Below, one piece after another: positions 38,828 through 47,197 of a DNA stretch of 64,000 nt; position 1 is the stretch's first letter; each line of letters opens with the position of its first letter. The translations under genes were made by a program, and so were the position numbers. The notes under the pieces were generated by a model. That model was not told the DNA's origin, searched no databases, and saw nothing but the letters and a program-made list of their open reading frames with translations. This DNA comes from Pseudocolwellia sp049933045. GTDB taxonomy: Bacteria > Pseudomonadota > Gammaproteobacteria > Enterobacterales > Alteromonadaceae. The stretch lies in contig NZ_CP187926.1 in NCBI RefSeq assembly GCF_049933045.1, positions 3,658,001 through 3,722,000 on the forward strand, read 5' to 3'.

Positions 38828-39175
38828 GCAGGCAGATCCAAAATTCAGTTGTTATTATTGTACAAGAATAAAATAACAAACCATTGAATACAAAGAAAAA
38901 ACATAAAAAATTACACTTACACATAACCTTTACATAACTCAAACATATCATAAACTCCCTATTTACAACCTAATAACAAACTGCTTATTAAACCTACATT
39001 AAATAGGGTTATTTAAGAGCAATAACATTATCTAAACAGTTCATAAAAATGCTTGAAAATAATTTATAATTTTACAAAAAATTAAACGTCATCACTCATT
39101 CATATATCTGATAATTTATTTAACCCGAGTTCTGGATAATGAATTTTTAAATCCATGAAAATTAATCAATATTTT
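38828..39175. other. Upstream region of the giant surface-protein gene
   Basis: AT-rich, no gene. Must contain the promoter of the surface-protein operon on the minus strand; no strong consensus promoter picked out. One dispersed repeat unit is at 39121-39144. Confidence 0.35.
39121..39144. repeat. Dispersed repeat unit
   Basis: TAACCCGAGTTCTGGATAAT, reverse orientation of the CTTATCC-GA-TTCAGGTTA unit seen at 39673 and 58222. Confidence 0.5.
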
Positions 39176-39550
39176 AGGGTCTGTTGATCTTTCGAGATTA
39201 TTTTTACTGCAAGGTGTTTGATATTTAGACAAGGCAGAGTATGTGACGTGTAGCTGGCTACTCGAACAGACGATAACGCCCTGTCTATCCAAAGTTAGGA
39301 ATTTCAAACACATGCTGCCCTTTGGGTTCATTTAAAACGAATTTACTCATTGCTGCCTGCATGGATGCAGGTACTTGGGTTATGTTGGAACGTATAACCC
39401 GTGTTCGCTTTTTTAATACGACTGCATGGATGCAGAAGGTAGGGCGACTCAGGAGACAAAGCCGAGAATGACTATTAGACAAAGCTCACATCGCGATTAA
39501 ATCCGTTTTAAATTGAATAAAATTTAACCCTGAAAGATCAACAGCCCCTA
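39176..39550. mobile_element. Non-autonomous inverted-repeat element (MITE-like, ~375 bp)
   Basis: The ends are inverted repeats: left TAGGGTCTGTTGATCTTTC, right GAAAGATCAACAGCCCCTA. The dinucleotide TA borders both sides, as expected for an element that duplicates a TA target (Tc1/IS630-like or some IS5 members). No transposase is encoded; the ORFs inside have no family resemblance. The interior contains two TGCATGGATGCAG palindromes (near 39360 and 39422). The collapsed copy at 3698-3761 shares the same ends and TA borders. Confidence 0.7.
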
Positions 39551-39590
39551 GTTAACGTCACAATGATGATAGTTTATTCGTTATCAAGGC

Positions 39591-39632
39591 ACTTTTACGT
39601 ACTCAATAACGGGTTATTGAGTACGTAAAAGT
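39591..39632. repeat. Perfect 42-nt palindrome with 20-bp arms
   Basis: ACTTTTACGTACTCAATAAC, then GG, then the exact reverse complement. There is no T tract, so it is not an ordinary terminator. It lies 40 bp beyond the MITE-like element and 126 bp upstream of the sigma-factor-type promoter. Confidence 0.8.
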
Positions 39633-39672
39633 AACGCCGAGAACGTTTAAAATAACGTTATTGTGGAATATT

Positions 39673-39693
39673 GCTTATCCAGAATTCAGGTTA
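39673..39693. repeat. Dispersed repeat unit
   Basis: GCTTATCCAGAATTCAGGTT; same family as 8781, 39121, 55487 and 58222. Confidence 0.55.
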
Positions 39694-39757
39694 TTTATAC
39701 ACGTTAGCTGGTTATTTTGAGAAGTAGCCGAAATAAACATTTATTTTAATCATTTAT

Positions 39758-39786
39758 GTGACTTTTTCCTCAACACACTCATCTAA
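39758..39786 (+). promoter_or_regulatory. Candidate SigX-type ECF promoter of the lipoprotein gene
   Basis: GTGACTTTT at 39758-39766, 13 bp, then CATCTAA at 39780-39786. The same boxes at the same spacing precede the operons at 45733-47145 and 41647-42765 (there CGTCTAA). The predicted transcript start is about 37 nt before the ATG at 39830. Confidence 0.65.
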
Positions 39787-39829
39787 CTTATTAACAACGC
39801 GCTATATAGCAGTAATATTAAGGAAAAAC

Positions 39830-40348
39830 ATGAATCGTATTATCATCATAACTTGTGCAGCATTATTATTTACAGGCTGTGCTACACAACCAAAATTAGA
39901 AGATTACACCAATAATCCAAGCGGATTATGGGAAGAAGGTAAGGCGTTATCCAAAAAAGGTGAAGCTCTGATTATTAAAGGCGAGAAAACCATAGAGAAT
40001 GCACGTATTAACGCTAATAAAGGCAAAGCGCTTATATTATCGGGTAATGATGCGATCCAAAGATCACGTCAGGATTACCAACTAGAAGCCAGTAAAGCGG
40101 GTCGTTCATCTAGTCCAAAAGAAATTGAGTACGAAGCTGAGCGTTTAGCGTCAATAGGTGAAAATTGGGAAGATGCACAAGATAGTGTGAAAGAAGGTAA
40201 TAAATTGATTGCGCAGTCTGAAAAGAAAAAAGTAGAAGGCCAACAACAAATTTCAAACGGTCGTAAACTTGTTGAGCAAGGCACTAACTTTATTCGCAAT
40301 AGCCAACGCATGAGACTTGAGCAACCTTTAACTTCTGAAACTAAGTAA
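39830..40348 (+). CDS. Predicted outer-membrane lipoprotein with coiled-coil repeats
   Basis: A 172-residue lipoprotein: MNRIIIITCAALLFTGC has a clear lipobox (FTGC). The mature part is helical and charged, with repeated motifs of the form EGKALSKKGEALIIKGEKTI, ANKGKALILSGNDAI and EGNKLIAQSEKKKVEGQQQI, i.e. a degenerate repeat of about 13-16 residues suited to a coiled coil. No named family recognised. The start at 39830 follows AAGGAAAAAC; the upstream ATG at 39758 is rejected because it lies within the promoter motif. The shared sigma-type promoter links it to the OmpA/SigX locus next door. Confidence 0.75.
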   Translation: MNRIIIITCAALLFTGCATQPKLEDYTNNPSGLWEEGKALSKKGEALIIKGEKTIENARINANKGKALILSGNDAIQRSRQDYQLEASKAGRSSSPKEIEYEAERLASIGENWEDAQDSVKEGNKLIAQSEKKKVEGQQQISNGRKLVEQGTNFIRNSQRMRLEQPLTSETK

Positions 40349-40423
40349 CCTAAGCTTGGTAGCTTAAGCTCGATACTTAAGTTAAGGCAATACCCTTTAT
40401 TTAAAGTAAGCCAGTGAAACAAT

Positions 40424-40462
40424 AAAAAGGCGAGTAAGTTAATTAACTTACTCGCCTTTTTT
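40424..40462. terminator. Bidirectional terminator
   Basis: AAAAAGGCGAGTAAGTTAA / TTAACTTACTCGCCTTTTTT, between convergent genes ending at 40348 and 40500. Confidence 0.85.
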
Positions 40463-40499
40463 ATGAAAAATTACTTTATGGTAAAACCAAATCAACATC

Positions 40500-41300
40500 T
40501 TAAAAGCGATAACTTAAACCTGCCCCGCCAGATAACATATTAGATAACGACTCATCACCAGCAAAGCGTTGGCTATCTTCATTTACCGCTACGCTGTAAC
40601 TTGTATAAGCATGTAGCTCAATTTTATTTTTAAGCACATAAGATGCATGCACACGAAGCTGACCAAAGTTAAGTCCATTATGACCATCAGCTATATAGCC
40701 TGAATTAAAGCCCAACGAACTACTAACATCCACAAGTAAAACCCCCTTAAATTTATAACTTTTTATGAAAGCTATTTCTGAGAATAATCCATCGGCATCA
40801 AACGAATGGTAAATACTGGCTAGTATTTGAATGTCGTTGCGGTAATCGTAAGAAAAGTCGATATTCACTTCATGATCTGTTGCGTCAATATCCCCTTCAT
40901 AAGACTTCAAATAACCGTAGCCGACGAATACTTCTAATTTATCGACGGCATAAATCCCATAATTAACATTTAAGTTAACCTCTGAATAATCAGCGCTTAT
41001 GCCTTTAGCTAACCAAGGGGTTATATAAAAATCACCATAGTTAAATTCAGTCGAAACAGAATAAAGACCACGACCAGAAAGGTTATCTCTACCCTCAGTT
41101 ATATAATCACTTTCAATGAAAATACGCGAGTCCCAGCCAAAAGCCTTATCTGAATTAGTTGATTGAGTATGCTCAAAGGCGGCGTGCCGACTTGTTTGTG
41201 GATCATTAATGATAGTATCGCTCTGCAGTACTTCTGCACTAACATTCTCTACCAAAAACACATAAGTAAAGAACAAAGTCCCCACTACATATTTATTCAT
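40500..41300 (-). CDS. Predicted outer-membrane beta-barrel protein
   Basis: A 266-residue exported protein with signal peptide (MNKYVVGTLFFTYVFLVENVSA) and strand-rich sequence: FGWDSRIFIESDYITEGRDN, LYSVSTEFNYGDFYITPWLA, LEVFVGYGYLKSYEGD and a C-terminal strand SGGAGLSYRF ending in Phe. The pattern resembles porin-like barrels of roughly 10-12 strands, such as TorF-type putative porins; no specific substrate is apparent. No GTGACTTTT-type motif is seen upstream. Single gene between two terminators. Confidence 0.7.
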   Translation of the reverse strand: MNKYVVGTLFFTYVFLVENVSAEVLQSDTIINDPQTSRHAAFEHTQSTNSDKAFGWDSRIFIESDYITEGRDNLSGRGLYSVSTEFNYGDFYITPWLAKGISADYSEVNLNVNYGIYAVDKLEVFVGYGYLKSYEGDIDATDHEVNIDFSYDYRNDIQILASIYHSFDADGLFSEIAFIKSYKFKGVLLVDVSSSLGFNSGYIADGHNGLNFGQLRVHASYVLKNKIELHAYTSYSVAVNEDSQRFAGDESLSNMLSGGAGLSYRF

Positions 41301-41595
41301 ATAAACACCTTTTGAAATTCATAATTCAGATTGCTTTCCACGCTCATTAGACATACTGGCAATGTTTTCTGATACGTTAAGAGATGATAAGAGATATGAT
41401 GATTTAACTTAAGTTTGAGAGGACCTATACCGTTTTCAAAAATAAATTGATCAACTAGGTATTAATATTAATCATAGACTAGCAATTAAATCCAAACCAA
41501 TACTCGTATAAATAATTGCTAAAAATTTGAAATTTAAGGCCAAGTACAGAACTCTTTTCATTCGTTCATCCTATATGACACAAAGTTTTAGACAA
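41301..41595. other. Upstream region of the beta-barrel gene
   Basis: No gene supported; holds the minus-strand promoter for 40500-41300. Nothing distinctive seen. Confidence 0.3.
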
Positions 41596-41622
41596 TAAAA
41601 AAGGGAGCTAAATAGCTCCCTT
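41596..41622 (-). terminator. Terminator of the OmpA-family porin gene
   Basis: Minus strand GGGAGCT-4-AGCTCCC then TTTTTTATT, 25 bp beyond the stop. Confidence 0.8.
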
Positions 41623-41646
41623 ACTGTCTACTTAAAAGTTACTAGA

Positions 41647-42765
41647 TTACTTAGTTACTTTTTTACGTTCTACAGCTGTTACATTAGCAACGATACGTCT
41701 GTTTACTGTATGTGCTTTAATTGTGCCGCTGTTATCTAATAACTGAGAAGCACCGTAGCCTTTAACATCTACACGATCGAATTTAATACCATATTGTTTA
41801 ACTAATATGTCACGAACTGATTCAGCTCTTTTTTGTGATAACCATACGTTATACTGTTTGTCACCTAACGATGAACTATGACCTTCGATTACCGCATTTG
41901 TATTAGGGAAGCGTTTCAAGAAAGCTGCAAAGTCAGCTAATTCAGACATATCGCCTGTTTTAACAAGACTAGAGTTATGTGCAAACTTAATATCAAGTTG
42001 CATTTCAACTTCTTGTTCTTCAAATATACTACAACCTTTGCTGTCTACTTTGTCAGTTGACGGAGTATCAGCACACATATCTGTTTTATTAGAAACGCCA
42101 TCGTTATCATTGTCTGCAACTACAGACTTAGTAACAACACAACCGTTACTATCAACATTGCTGTTTAATGGTGTGTTAGGACATAAGTCACGGCTATCTT
42201 CAACACTATCATTGTCTGTATCGATAACTTTTTCTACAACTTGTGCAGGCTTAGCATTACCGCCAAAAGAATAAGCAAAACCTAGTTTTACACTGTGATC
42301 AAGGTAAGCTTCACCAAAGTCATGGTAAGCAGCAACTTCAGTAATCACTCTGAAGTTAGAACTTACATCCCAGTGACGACCTAAACCAACATTTACTAAG
42401 CCTTGTGTTTCATCAAATTTCTCAGCTTTTAAACCCGTAAATACATAGTAGTCTGATTGTTGAGGGTAGAATAAGATGTCTACACCACCTCTATCACCAC
42501 CAATGCTTTGGCTTGGGTTCTTTGCATCAATATTAAGGTGTGACCATTCAACTCTAGCACCCCAAGATTCACTAAAACGAGTACCAAATTCAAGACCTAA
42601 CCCTAAACCGTTGTTGTATTGTGGACCAGGTAAAAATTTCTCATTATCTGAATTATAAAATTCGCCAAAACCGCCAAACCAAGATTGATTTTCTGACGAG
42701 TTATCTGCATAAGCAGTTTGTGATAAAAGAGTAAGCACGCTTAATGCAAAAAGTTTGTTTTTCAT
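41647..42765 (-). CDS. OmpA-family porin (OprF-like) with calcium-type repeats
   Basis: A 372-residue protein: signal peptide (to AYA), N-terminal beta-barrel (~20-185), two thrombospondin type 3-like linkers (DTDNDSVEDSRDLCP and DNDNDGVSNKTDMCADTP), then an OmpA C-terminal peptidoglycan-binding domain. In that domain the usual GHTD is GHSS (VIEGHSSSLGDKQYNVWLSQ), so the diaminopimelate-binding Asp is replaced by Ser, while the following SQKRAESV Arg is kept. It has its own GTGACTTTT-N13-CGTCTAA promoter and lies downstream of the SigX-like gene, as oprF does in Pseudomonas. It is a paralogue of 60789-61832. Confidence 0.92.
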   Translation of the reverse strand: MKNKLFALSVLTLLSQTAYADNSSENQSWFGGFGEFYNSDNEKFLPGPQYNNGLGLGLEFGTRFSESWGARVEWSHLNIDAKNPSQSIGGDRGGVDILFYPQQSDYYVFTGLKAEKFDETQGLVNVGLGRHWDVSSNFRVITEVAAYHDFGEAYLDHSVKLGFAYSFGGNAKPAQVVEKVIDTDNDSVEDSRDLCPNTPLNSNVDSNGCVVTKSVVADNDNDGVSNKTDMCADTPSTDKVDSKGCSIFEEQEVEMQLDIKFAHNSSLVKTGDMSELADFAAFLKRFPNTNAVIEGHSSSLGDKQYNVWLSQKRAESVRDILVKQYGIKFDRVDVKGYGASQLLDNSGTIKAHTVNRRIVANVTAVERKKVTK

Positions 42766-42865
42766 TTTAATATTACCTTTAGATTCATGTTTAATTTATT
42801 TTTAACATAGTTGTTTATACCGAATCGAATAAGTTAACCAATTCGGTATTACTAGTTTCATAACC

Positions 42866-42894
42866 TTAGACGACAGCAAAAGTTGAAAAGTCAC
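42866..42894 (-). promoter_or_regulatory. Candidate SigX-type ECF promoter of the OmpA porin gene
   Basis: On the minus strand GTGACTTTT (42894-42886), 13 bp, CGTCTAA (42872-42866). Identical boxes and spacing to 47226-47198. Predicted leader about 94 nt. Confidence 0.7.
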
Positions 42895-43001
42895 AATCAA
42901 TTTAAAATAATGTGAAATAAAATATCAGGTACAAAAATCCCCTTGAGTTACCTGCTATTTTAATACCTTTAAAAATGCGCTCTTGTATCACCTATTAACT
43001 A

Positions 43002-43817
43002 TTATAGCTCAATTGATTCATTAAACTCATTAGTGAAACGCTGTAATTTGTTTTGATCGATAAATTTACTCACTTTAGTCACATAATGCTGACCTTCTTC
43101 TGAGTATTTATCGAGAGTTTTTGCTAAAACAAGTCCTGTAATGTCTTCTTCATTTTTACGAAGCTTAGAGCGCATCTTTCTCAATTCGATATAAGCTGCG
43201 TTTGTATTCAGATTTTTTATGTAAGCTCTTACTGCTAAATTAACAGAAGCGAACTTAGCCACTTCATGAAACTTTTCAGAGTCTCTAGACGATGGAACAA
43301 TGCCGCAACCCTTTGAAAAACACCACTGACCAAAAAGATTATTACCTTTTTTAGAAAAACGAGACGTTCCCCAACCCGATTCTATCGCGGCTTGGGTTAA
43401 TGCTAAAGACGGAGGAATAACATCAACTCTTTCAAGAAGATTAGCAAAAAAACTATCTCCACCGTATTCACTACTCACTTTATAATGAGTCGCTACCTTA
43501 TTTAGCCATATCTTTTGTTTACTCGTTAATTCTTCTTCAGGAACACTTTGTAACAAAACAATAATTTGTCTGAGTTTTAATACATGTTTATTTTCTTCTT
43601 TAATAATTGGGTAAAGGGTATTAAAGAATTGTTCTTTTTTCTCTTTAACATCATTGATCTGTGAAAAATCAGGTAGCTTATCTAATTTGTTTTGTGTTTG
43701 TGCTTCGGCAACCGAAATTAAATGTATATCACCTTCTTCCGATGTAGCTAAAAAGATAAGCGCACCTATAACAAGTAAACTTATGACTAACATTATTTTA
43801 TTTTTTAGTATGTTCAT
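43002..43817 (-). CDS. Bax-like glucosaminidase-domain protein
   Basis: A 271-residue envelope protein with an N-terminal membrane anchor (NKIMLVISLLVIGALIFLAT) and a C-terminal glucosaminidase domain like E. coli Bax: PPSLALTQAAIESGWGTSRF has the catalytic Glu, followed by KKGNNLFGQWCFSKGCG, VRAYIKNLNTNAAY and a final LDKYSEEGQHYVTKV. It probably cleaves peptidoglycan glycan strands. It lies between the SigX-like gene and the OmpA porin on the same strand, 122 bp after the sigma gene, so it may be part of the envelope-stress response. Confidence 0.85.
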   Translation of the reverse strand: MNILKNKIMLVISLLVIGALIFLATSEEGDIHLISVAEAQTQNKLDKLPDFSQINDVKEKKEQFFNTLYPIIKEENKHVLKLRQIIVLLQSVPEEELTSKQKIWLNKVATHYKVSSEYGGDSFFANLLERVDVIPPSLALTQAAIESGWGTSRFSKKGNNLFGQWCFSKGCGIVPSSRDSEKFHEVAKFASVNLAVRAYIKNLNTNAAYIELRKMRSKLRKNEEDITGLVLAKTLDKYSEEGQHYVTKVSKFIDQNKLQRFTNEFNESIEL

Positions 43818-43939
43818 TATTTTGTATCCATTTTAAAGATTTATCAGGGTCTTTATTTTTTATAATATTTAAAAAAGACGCCTGCTGGTCAGGCTAATTT
43901 TACCTAACTTATTATTAATTCTTCTCTTCGTTCTCTCTC

Positions 43940-44479
43940 TTAATCTTCAGTGCTAGCACTGCCGGCCATTTTTTCTAATGCTCTTTTATAACGCATTTTT
44001 ACGGTACTTAGTTTTTGCTCCACGATTAAAGCAATATCATTAAACTCAAGATCACCCGCAATACGAAAAACTACGATTGAACGCTCTTCTAAACTAAGCT
44101 GAGCCAACAAACTATTAAGTTGGTTGCTTCTATCAGTAGAATCGTCAGAGGTCTCTTGTGAAACCTCCTCATGGGTTTCATCTAAGTCGACCTGATCTAA
44201 TTTCTTCTTTCTTAGTCTAGTTAACGCCTGATTGTATGCAATTCGAAATATCCACGTTTTAAAACTAGCTCGTTGTTCAAAGCTTTTGAGGTTGTTAAAC
44301 ACATTTAACATAGTGTCATTAACCGCCTCTTCAGCTTCTTCTGTCGAGTTTAGGTATCGATAACAGATTTGTATTAACTTGTTATGGTATCGATGAAAGA
44401 GCACTTCATAAGCCGTTGTCACATAAGGTAATTGCATGCAGGCAATACGTACCAGCTCAGAATCTTCCTGTTGTGACAA
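43940..44479 (-). CDS. sigX: SigX-like ECF sigma factor
   Basis: A 179-residue ECF sigma factor. Region 2 spans residues ~20-90 (AYEVLFHRYHNKLIQICYRY, FKTWIFRIAYNQALTRLRKK) and region 4 ~120-175 (LSLEERSIVVFRIAGDLEFN, LSTVKMRYKRALEKMAG). From memory the AYE.L..RY, FKTW and LS..KMRYKRAL blocks match Pseudomonas SigX, and the flanking CmpX-like and OmpA genes agree. No anti-sigma gene is adjacent, also as in Pseudomonas. The start is a TTG that directly follows an in-frame TGA; the codons upstream of that TGA run back to an ATG at 44521 (MKTPENERNLVSD). It is therefore either reinitiation from a 13-codon leader or a longer protein with a nonsense codon. Confidence 0.8.
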   Translation of the reverse strand: MSQQEDSELVRIACMQLPYVTTAYEVLFHRYHNKLIQICYRYLNSTEEAEEAVNDTMLNVFNNLKSFEQRASFKTWIFRIAYNQALTRLRKKKLDQVDLDETHEEVSQETSDDSTDRSNQLNSLLAQLSLEERSIVVFRIAGDLEFNDIALIVEQKLSTVKMRYKRALEKMAGSASTED

Positions 44480-44521
44480 TCAATCAGAGACAAGGTTTCT
44501 CTCGTTCTCTGGTGTTTTCAT
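44480..44521 (-). CDS. 13-codon leader ORF in frame with sigX
   Basis: ATG at 44521, 13 codons (MKTPENERNLVSD), TGA at 44482-44480, immediately followed by the TTG of the sigma-factor gene. Either a leader peptide for translational coupling or the severed N-terminus of the sigma factor. Confidence 0.35.
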   Translation of the reverse strand: MKTPENERNLVSD

Positions 44522-44541
44522 AGTTAACTCATTGTTAAAGT

Positions 44542-45387
44542 CTATTTAATCGAGTCATTCATTGGCGTAACAATAAACTTATGCGTTAATAAGTCTTGGT
44601 TTGGTACGCTTAGTCGACGACCTTCCTTGTTTTCGAGCAATGTATTTACAGTGCTTACTGCAACCACGTTACCAATAAAACCTTCAAATTCTACTTCATC
44701 ACCTGGGAGTAATTGTTCTCTAGCATAAATACCTGAAACGATACTGTTAGCGATACTTTTAGTACCCAAACCTAAGGCTAAAGCGAGTGCAACACCTAAG
44801 CTTGCGATTAATACGGTGAATATTGTATTTAATAATTCTGTTTCAAGCTCAAGCTGACCAATAACTAAAGAAAAAGTGATAGCCAGTACAAGTATTTGTA
44901 AAACGCGTCCTACTGAAGAACCATATTCAACACCCATATTGTCAAGTGAAGCTTCTATTTTAGCTTTACCTGACTTAGCAATGAATAAACCTAATAAGGT
45001 AATAACCAAAGCACCTAATAGTTTAGGTAAATATAAAACGAATGAATCTAAAATAGCTGAAAATCTATCCAGCCCTAAAGTTTCAGAACCTGCCACAAGA
45101 ATAATCAGAACAAAAAACACATGCAGTAAACCGCCAATTAATTGAGAAGGCGTTGATTGCAAACCCAGCGTTTTTAAAATCTTATTTACACCTAACTTGT
45201 CACATAATTTATCGAAACCGAGTGTTTCTATTATTTTAGCAACCCACTTTGTAATGATTTTTGATAAAAACAATCCGATAACAACAACCAAAATAGTTGC
45301 CAGTAAATTAGGTAAGAAGCCTGCTATTTCTGTCCAAAATCTGGATAGTGCATTACTTAAAGATTGTGTCCAAACGTCTAAATTCAT
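44542..45387 (-). CDS. cmpX: CmpX-like small-conductance mechanosensitive channel
   Basis: A 281-residue inner-membrane protein with four to five hydrophobic helices and the conserved TM-helix repeat of the CmpX/MscS group (LPNLLATILVVVIGLFLSKI, LPKLLGALVITLLGLFIAK), then a short MscS beta domain (REQLLPGDEVEFEGFIGNVV, RRSLVPNQD-like RLSVPNQDLLTHKFIV). Its start overlaps the preceding small gene by 4 bp (ATGA). By context it corresponds to CmpX, encoded just upstream of sigX in Pseudomonas and implicated there in osmotic and envelope sensing. Confidence 0.82.
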   Translation of the reverse strand: MNLDVWTQSLSNALSRFWTEIAGFLPNLLATILVVVIGLFLSKIITKWVAKIIETLGFDKLCDKLGVNKILKTLGLQSTPSQLIGGLLHVFFVLIILVAGSETLGLDRFSAILDSFVLYLPKLLGALVITLLGLFIAKSGKAKIEASLDNMGVEYGSSVGRVLQILVLAITFSLVIGQLELETELLNTIFTVLIASLGVALALALGLGTKSIANSIVSGIYAREQLLPGDEVEFEGFIGNVVAVSTVNTLLENKEGRRLSVPNQDLLTHKFIVTPMNDSIK

Positions 45388-45692
45388 TTCTGGTCTCCAG
45401 TGGTGTTACTTAATAGAGCCACTTCTGCAGCGTCTCCTGATTGTTTGTTAATGATCGTGTTTTTCTTTGAATCGTTTTTTTTGTGTAGTTCGAGTTTACG
45501 TTTAGCAGAATACATAGAAGCACCAAAACCTAAGAAGACAACCCACACCCATCCAAAAAACAGCCCAGTAACATCTTTAGCAGCTGTTACGTTTGATGAC
45601 TTATTCAGCACCTTTTTAAGCTCTTCTTCTTCATTAACAACTGGCTCGCTTTCTTGCCACATTAATTTGAGTTCGTCTTCATTAAATTTCAT
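45384..45692 (-). CDS. Small single-TM protein in the sigX operon (CrfX position)
   Basis: 102 residues: acidic N-terminus (MKFNEDELKLMWQESEP), one hydrophobic segment (VTGLFFGWVWVVFLGFGASM) and a basic C-terminus. It overlaps the CmpX-like gene by 4 bp. In Pseudomonas a small gene called crfX sits in this position; I cannot confirm homology from sequence. Possible role is as a partner of the channel. Confidence 0.65.
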   Translation of the reverse strand: MKFNEDELKLMWQESEPVVNEEEELKKVLNKSSNVTAAKDVTGLFFGWVWVVFLGFGASMYSAKRKLELHKKNDSKKNTIINKQSGDAAEVALLSNTTGDQK

Positions 45693-45732
45693 TATGTATC
45701 CTGCTATTTATTTGTATTCACAACGCTAACAA

Positions 45733-47145
45733 TTAGTTGATAATAAGTATTTCAACGCGACGGTTTTGTGCACGACCTTCTGCTATTTCGTTACTTGCAA
45801 CAGGCTTGCCTTTACCATAGCCTTTAAACTGAATACGGCTAGCGTTGATATTACCTACTTGTGTCATAAAGTTAGCAACTGTTTTAGCTCGGTCTTGAGA
45901 CAATTGTAAGTTCAAGTCGTTGCTACCCGTTGAATCTGTATGACCAGACACTACGATATTTGCTTTAGGGAAACGATTCACTGCATCAATAATTTTGTTA
46001 AGTAGTACAAAGTTAGTTGATTCAATTTCACTGCCACCTGGCTTGAATGAGAAACCTTGCGCTCTGATCAACACATTATTTACTTGACGATAAACAGTTG
46101 CTTCATCTTCATTAAACAATGATTGAACACCATTAAATCGAGCAATATCTTCACGCTTAGCCGTTTGTTCTTTTTGTAACTCTAATTTAGACGATTGTTG
46201 CGTCGACTCTAATCGATCTTTAAGCTCTGAAACATTGAAGCTTAATGTTTGGTTTTGATCCATCACTTGGCTCAAGCTATCTTTAGCGCCGTTAAGCACT
46301 TCTTTGTTTGATTGGTTAAAAGGTAACGCACTGTTTAGCGGAGAAAATGCCAACGCTAATTGATCTTGAAACCACACAATTTTTTGTTCTTCTGTAAAGT
46401 CAGCATCTTTAAAGTACTGGTTAATTTCAGCTACGCCTTCTGCGCGCTTAACAATCCAGATAGCTTTATTAGAATGCACGTTAGCTTTTTCAGTATCTGT
46501 TCTGTTTACTTCTAAAGTATCTAACGCTAATTGGTATTCGTTTTTAGCTTGGGTAATTAGAATTGGAGTTACATCATCCAAATCTTTATTCATTGCTGTT
46601 TTAATGGTTTTATCTGCTACACCTAACATATTCGTTTTAAGTGCTGCTAATTCTAAACCTAAGTATTGGTTTTTTAATGACGTAATATCACGTTTTGCAC
46701 GATCTTCTTCGCCATTTTCTAACAAGCCAAGCATTTTCTTTAATTGCTTTTCTACAACTTCAAACTTCTCAGGTACTAAATTGTTGGCATTAGTTGCCAT
46801 TGCTTTGTTACGTGCAACAAAAACTTCTTCTAAAACATATTTAGCTTTTTCAGATTGTTTAACCGCAGCGTTAACAGCAGTTATAGCATTAGCTGCAGCA
46901 GTATTTGCTGATGTTTTACCCGATTTAGCTTGTTTAACCGCTTCATCGAAAACACTTTGAGCTGTTTCCATTTTTTCAGGTGAGTAGTATTCGATATTTT
47001 CGTTGCTCGCTTTTTCTAATAACAAGCGTGCTTCTTTAATATTTGGAAACTGTTCCATAATATCATTTTGAGATAAAACTGTGTTTGACGCACACCCCGT
47101 AAATAATAAAAACGACAGGCTGCTAGCAATTATTGTTTTTTTCAT
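45733..47145 (-). CDS. OmpA-family lipoprotein with long coiled-coil region
   Basis: 470 residues. The signal ends in lipobox FTGC (MKKTIIASSLSFLLFTGCAS). Residues ~25-340 are helical and Ala/Lys/Glu-rich, with a DUF4398-like N-terminal part (NIKEARLLLEKASNENIEYY, SPEKMETAQSVFDEAVKQA). Residues ~355-470 are an OmpA C-terminal domain with canonical GHTD (VSGHTDSTGSNDLNLQLSQD), so peptidoglycan binding should be intact. It is first in the operon with the small TM protein, CmpX-like and SigX-like genes and has the GTGACTTTT-N13-CGTCTAA promoter 46 nt before its leader ends. It would tether the outer membrane to the wall. Confidence 0.88.
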   Translation of the reverse strand: MKKTIIASSLSFLLFTGCASNTVLSQNDIMEQFPNIKEARLLLEKASNENIEYYSPEKMETAQSVFDEAVKQAKSGKTSANTAAANAITAVNAAVKQSEKAKYVLEEVFVARNKAMATNANNLVPEKFEVVEKQLKKMLGLLENGEEDRAKRDITSLKNQYLGLELAALKTNMLGVADKTIKTAMNKDLDDVTPILITQAKNEYQLALDTLEVNRTDTEKANVHSNKAIWIVKRAEGVAEINQYFKDADFTEEQKIVWFQDQLALAFSPLNSALPFNQSNKEVLNGAKDSLSQVMDQNQTLSFNVSELKDRLESTQQSSKLELQKEQTAKREDIARFNGVQSLFNEDEATVYRQVNNVLIRAQGFSFKPGGSEIESTNFVLLNKIIDAVNRFPKANIVVSGHTDSTGSNDLNLQLSQDRAKTVANFMTQVGNINASRIQFKGYGKGKPVASNEIAEGRAQNRRVEILIIN

Positions 47146-47197
47146 TTTAGTTCTCTTTATTAGTTAAAAAGTAAGGTTATAAATATTCAATACTGAG

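Noticed and set aside
39116..39482. Two minus-strand ORFs inside the inverted-repeat element
   Set aside because: They overlap the element ends, resemble no protein family and are not a transposase.
39758..39829. Upstream ATG at 39758 as start of the lipoprotein
   Set aside because: It overlaps the GTGACTTTT promoter box and would bury the lipoprotein signal; ATG 39830 has a good ribosome site.
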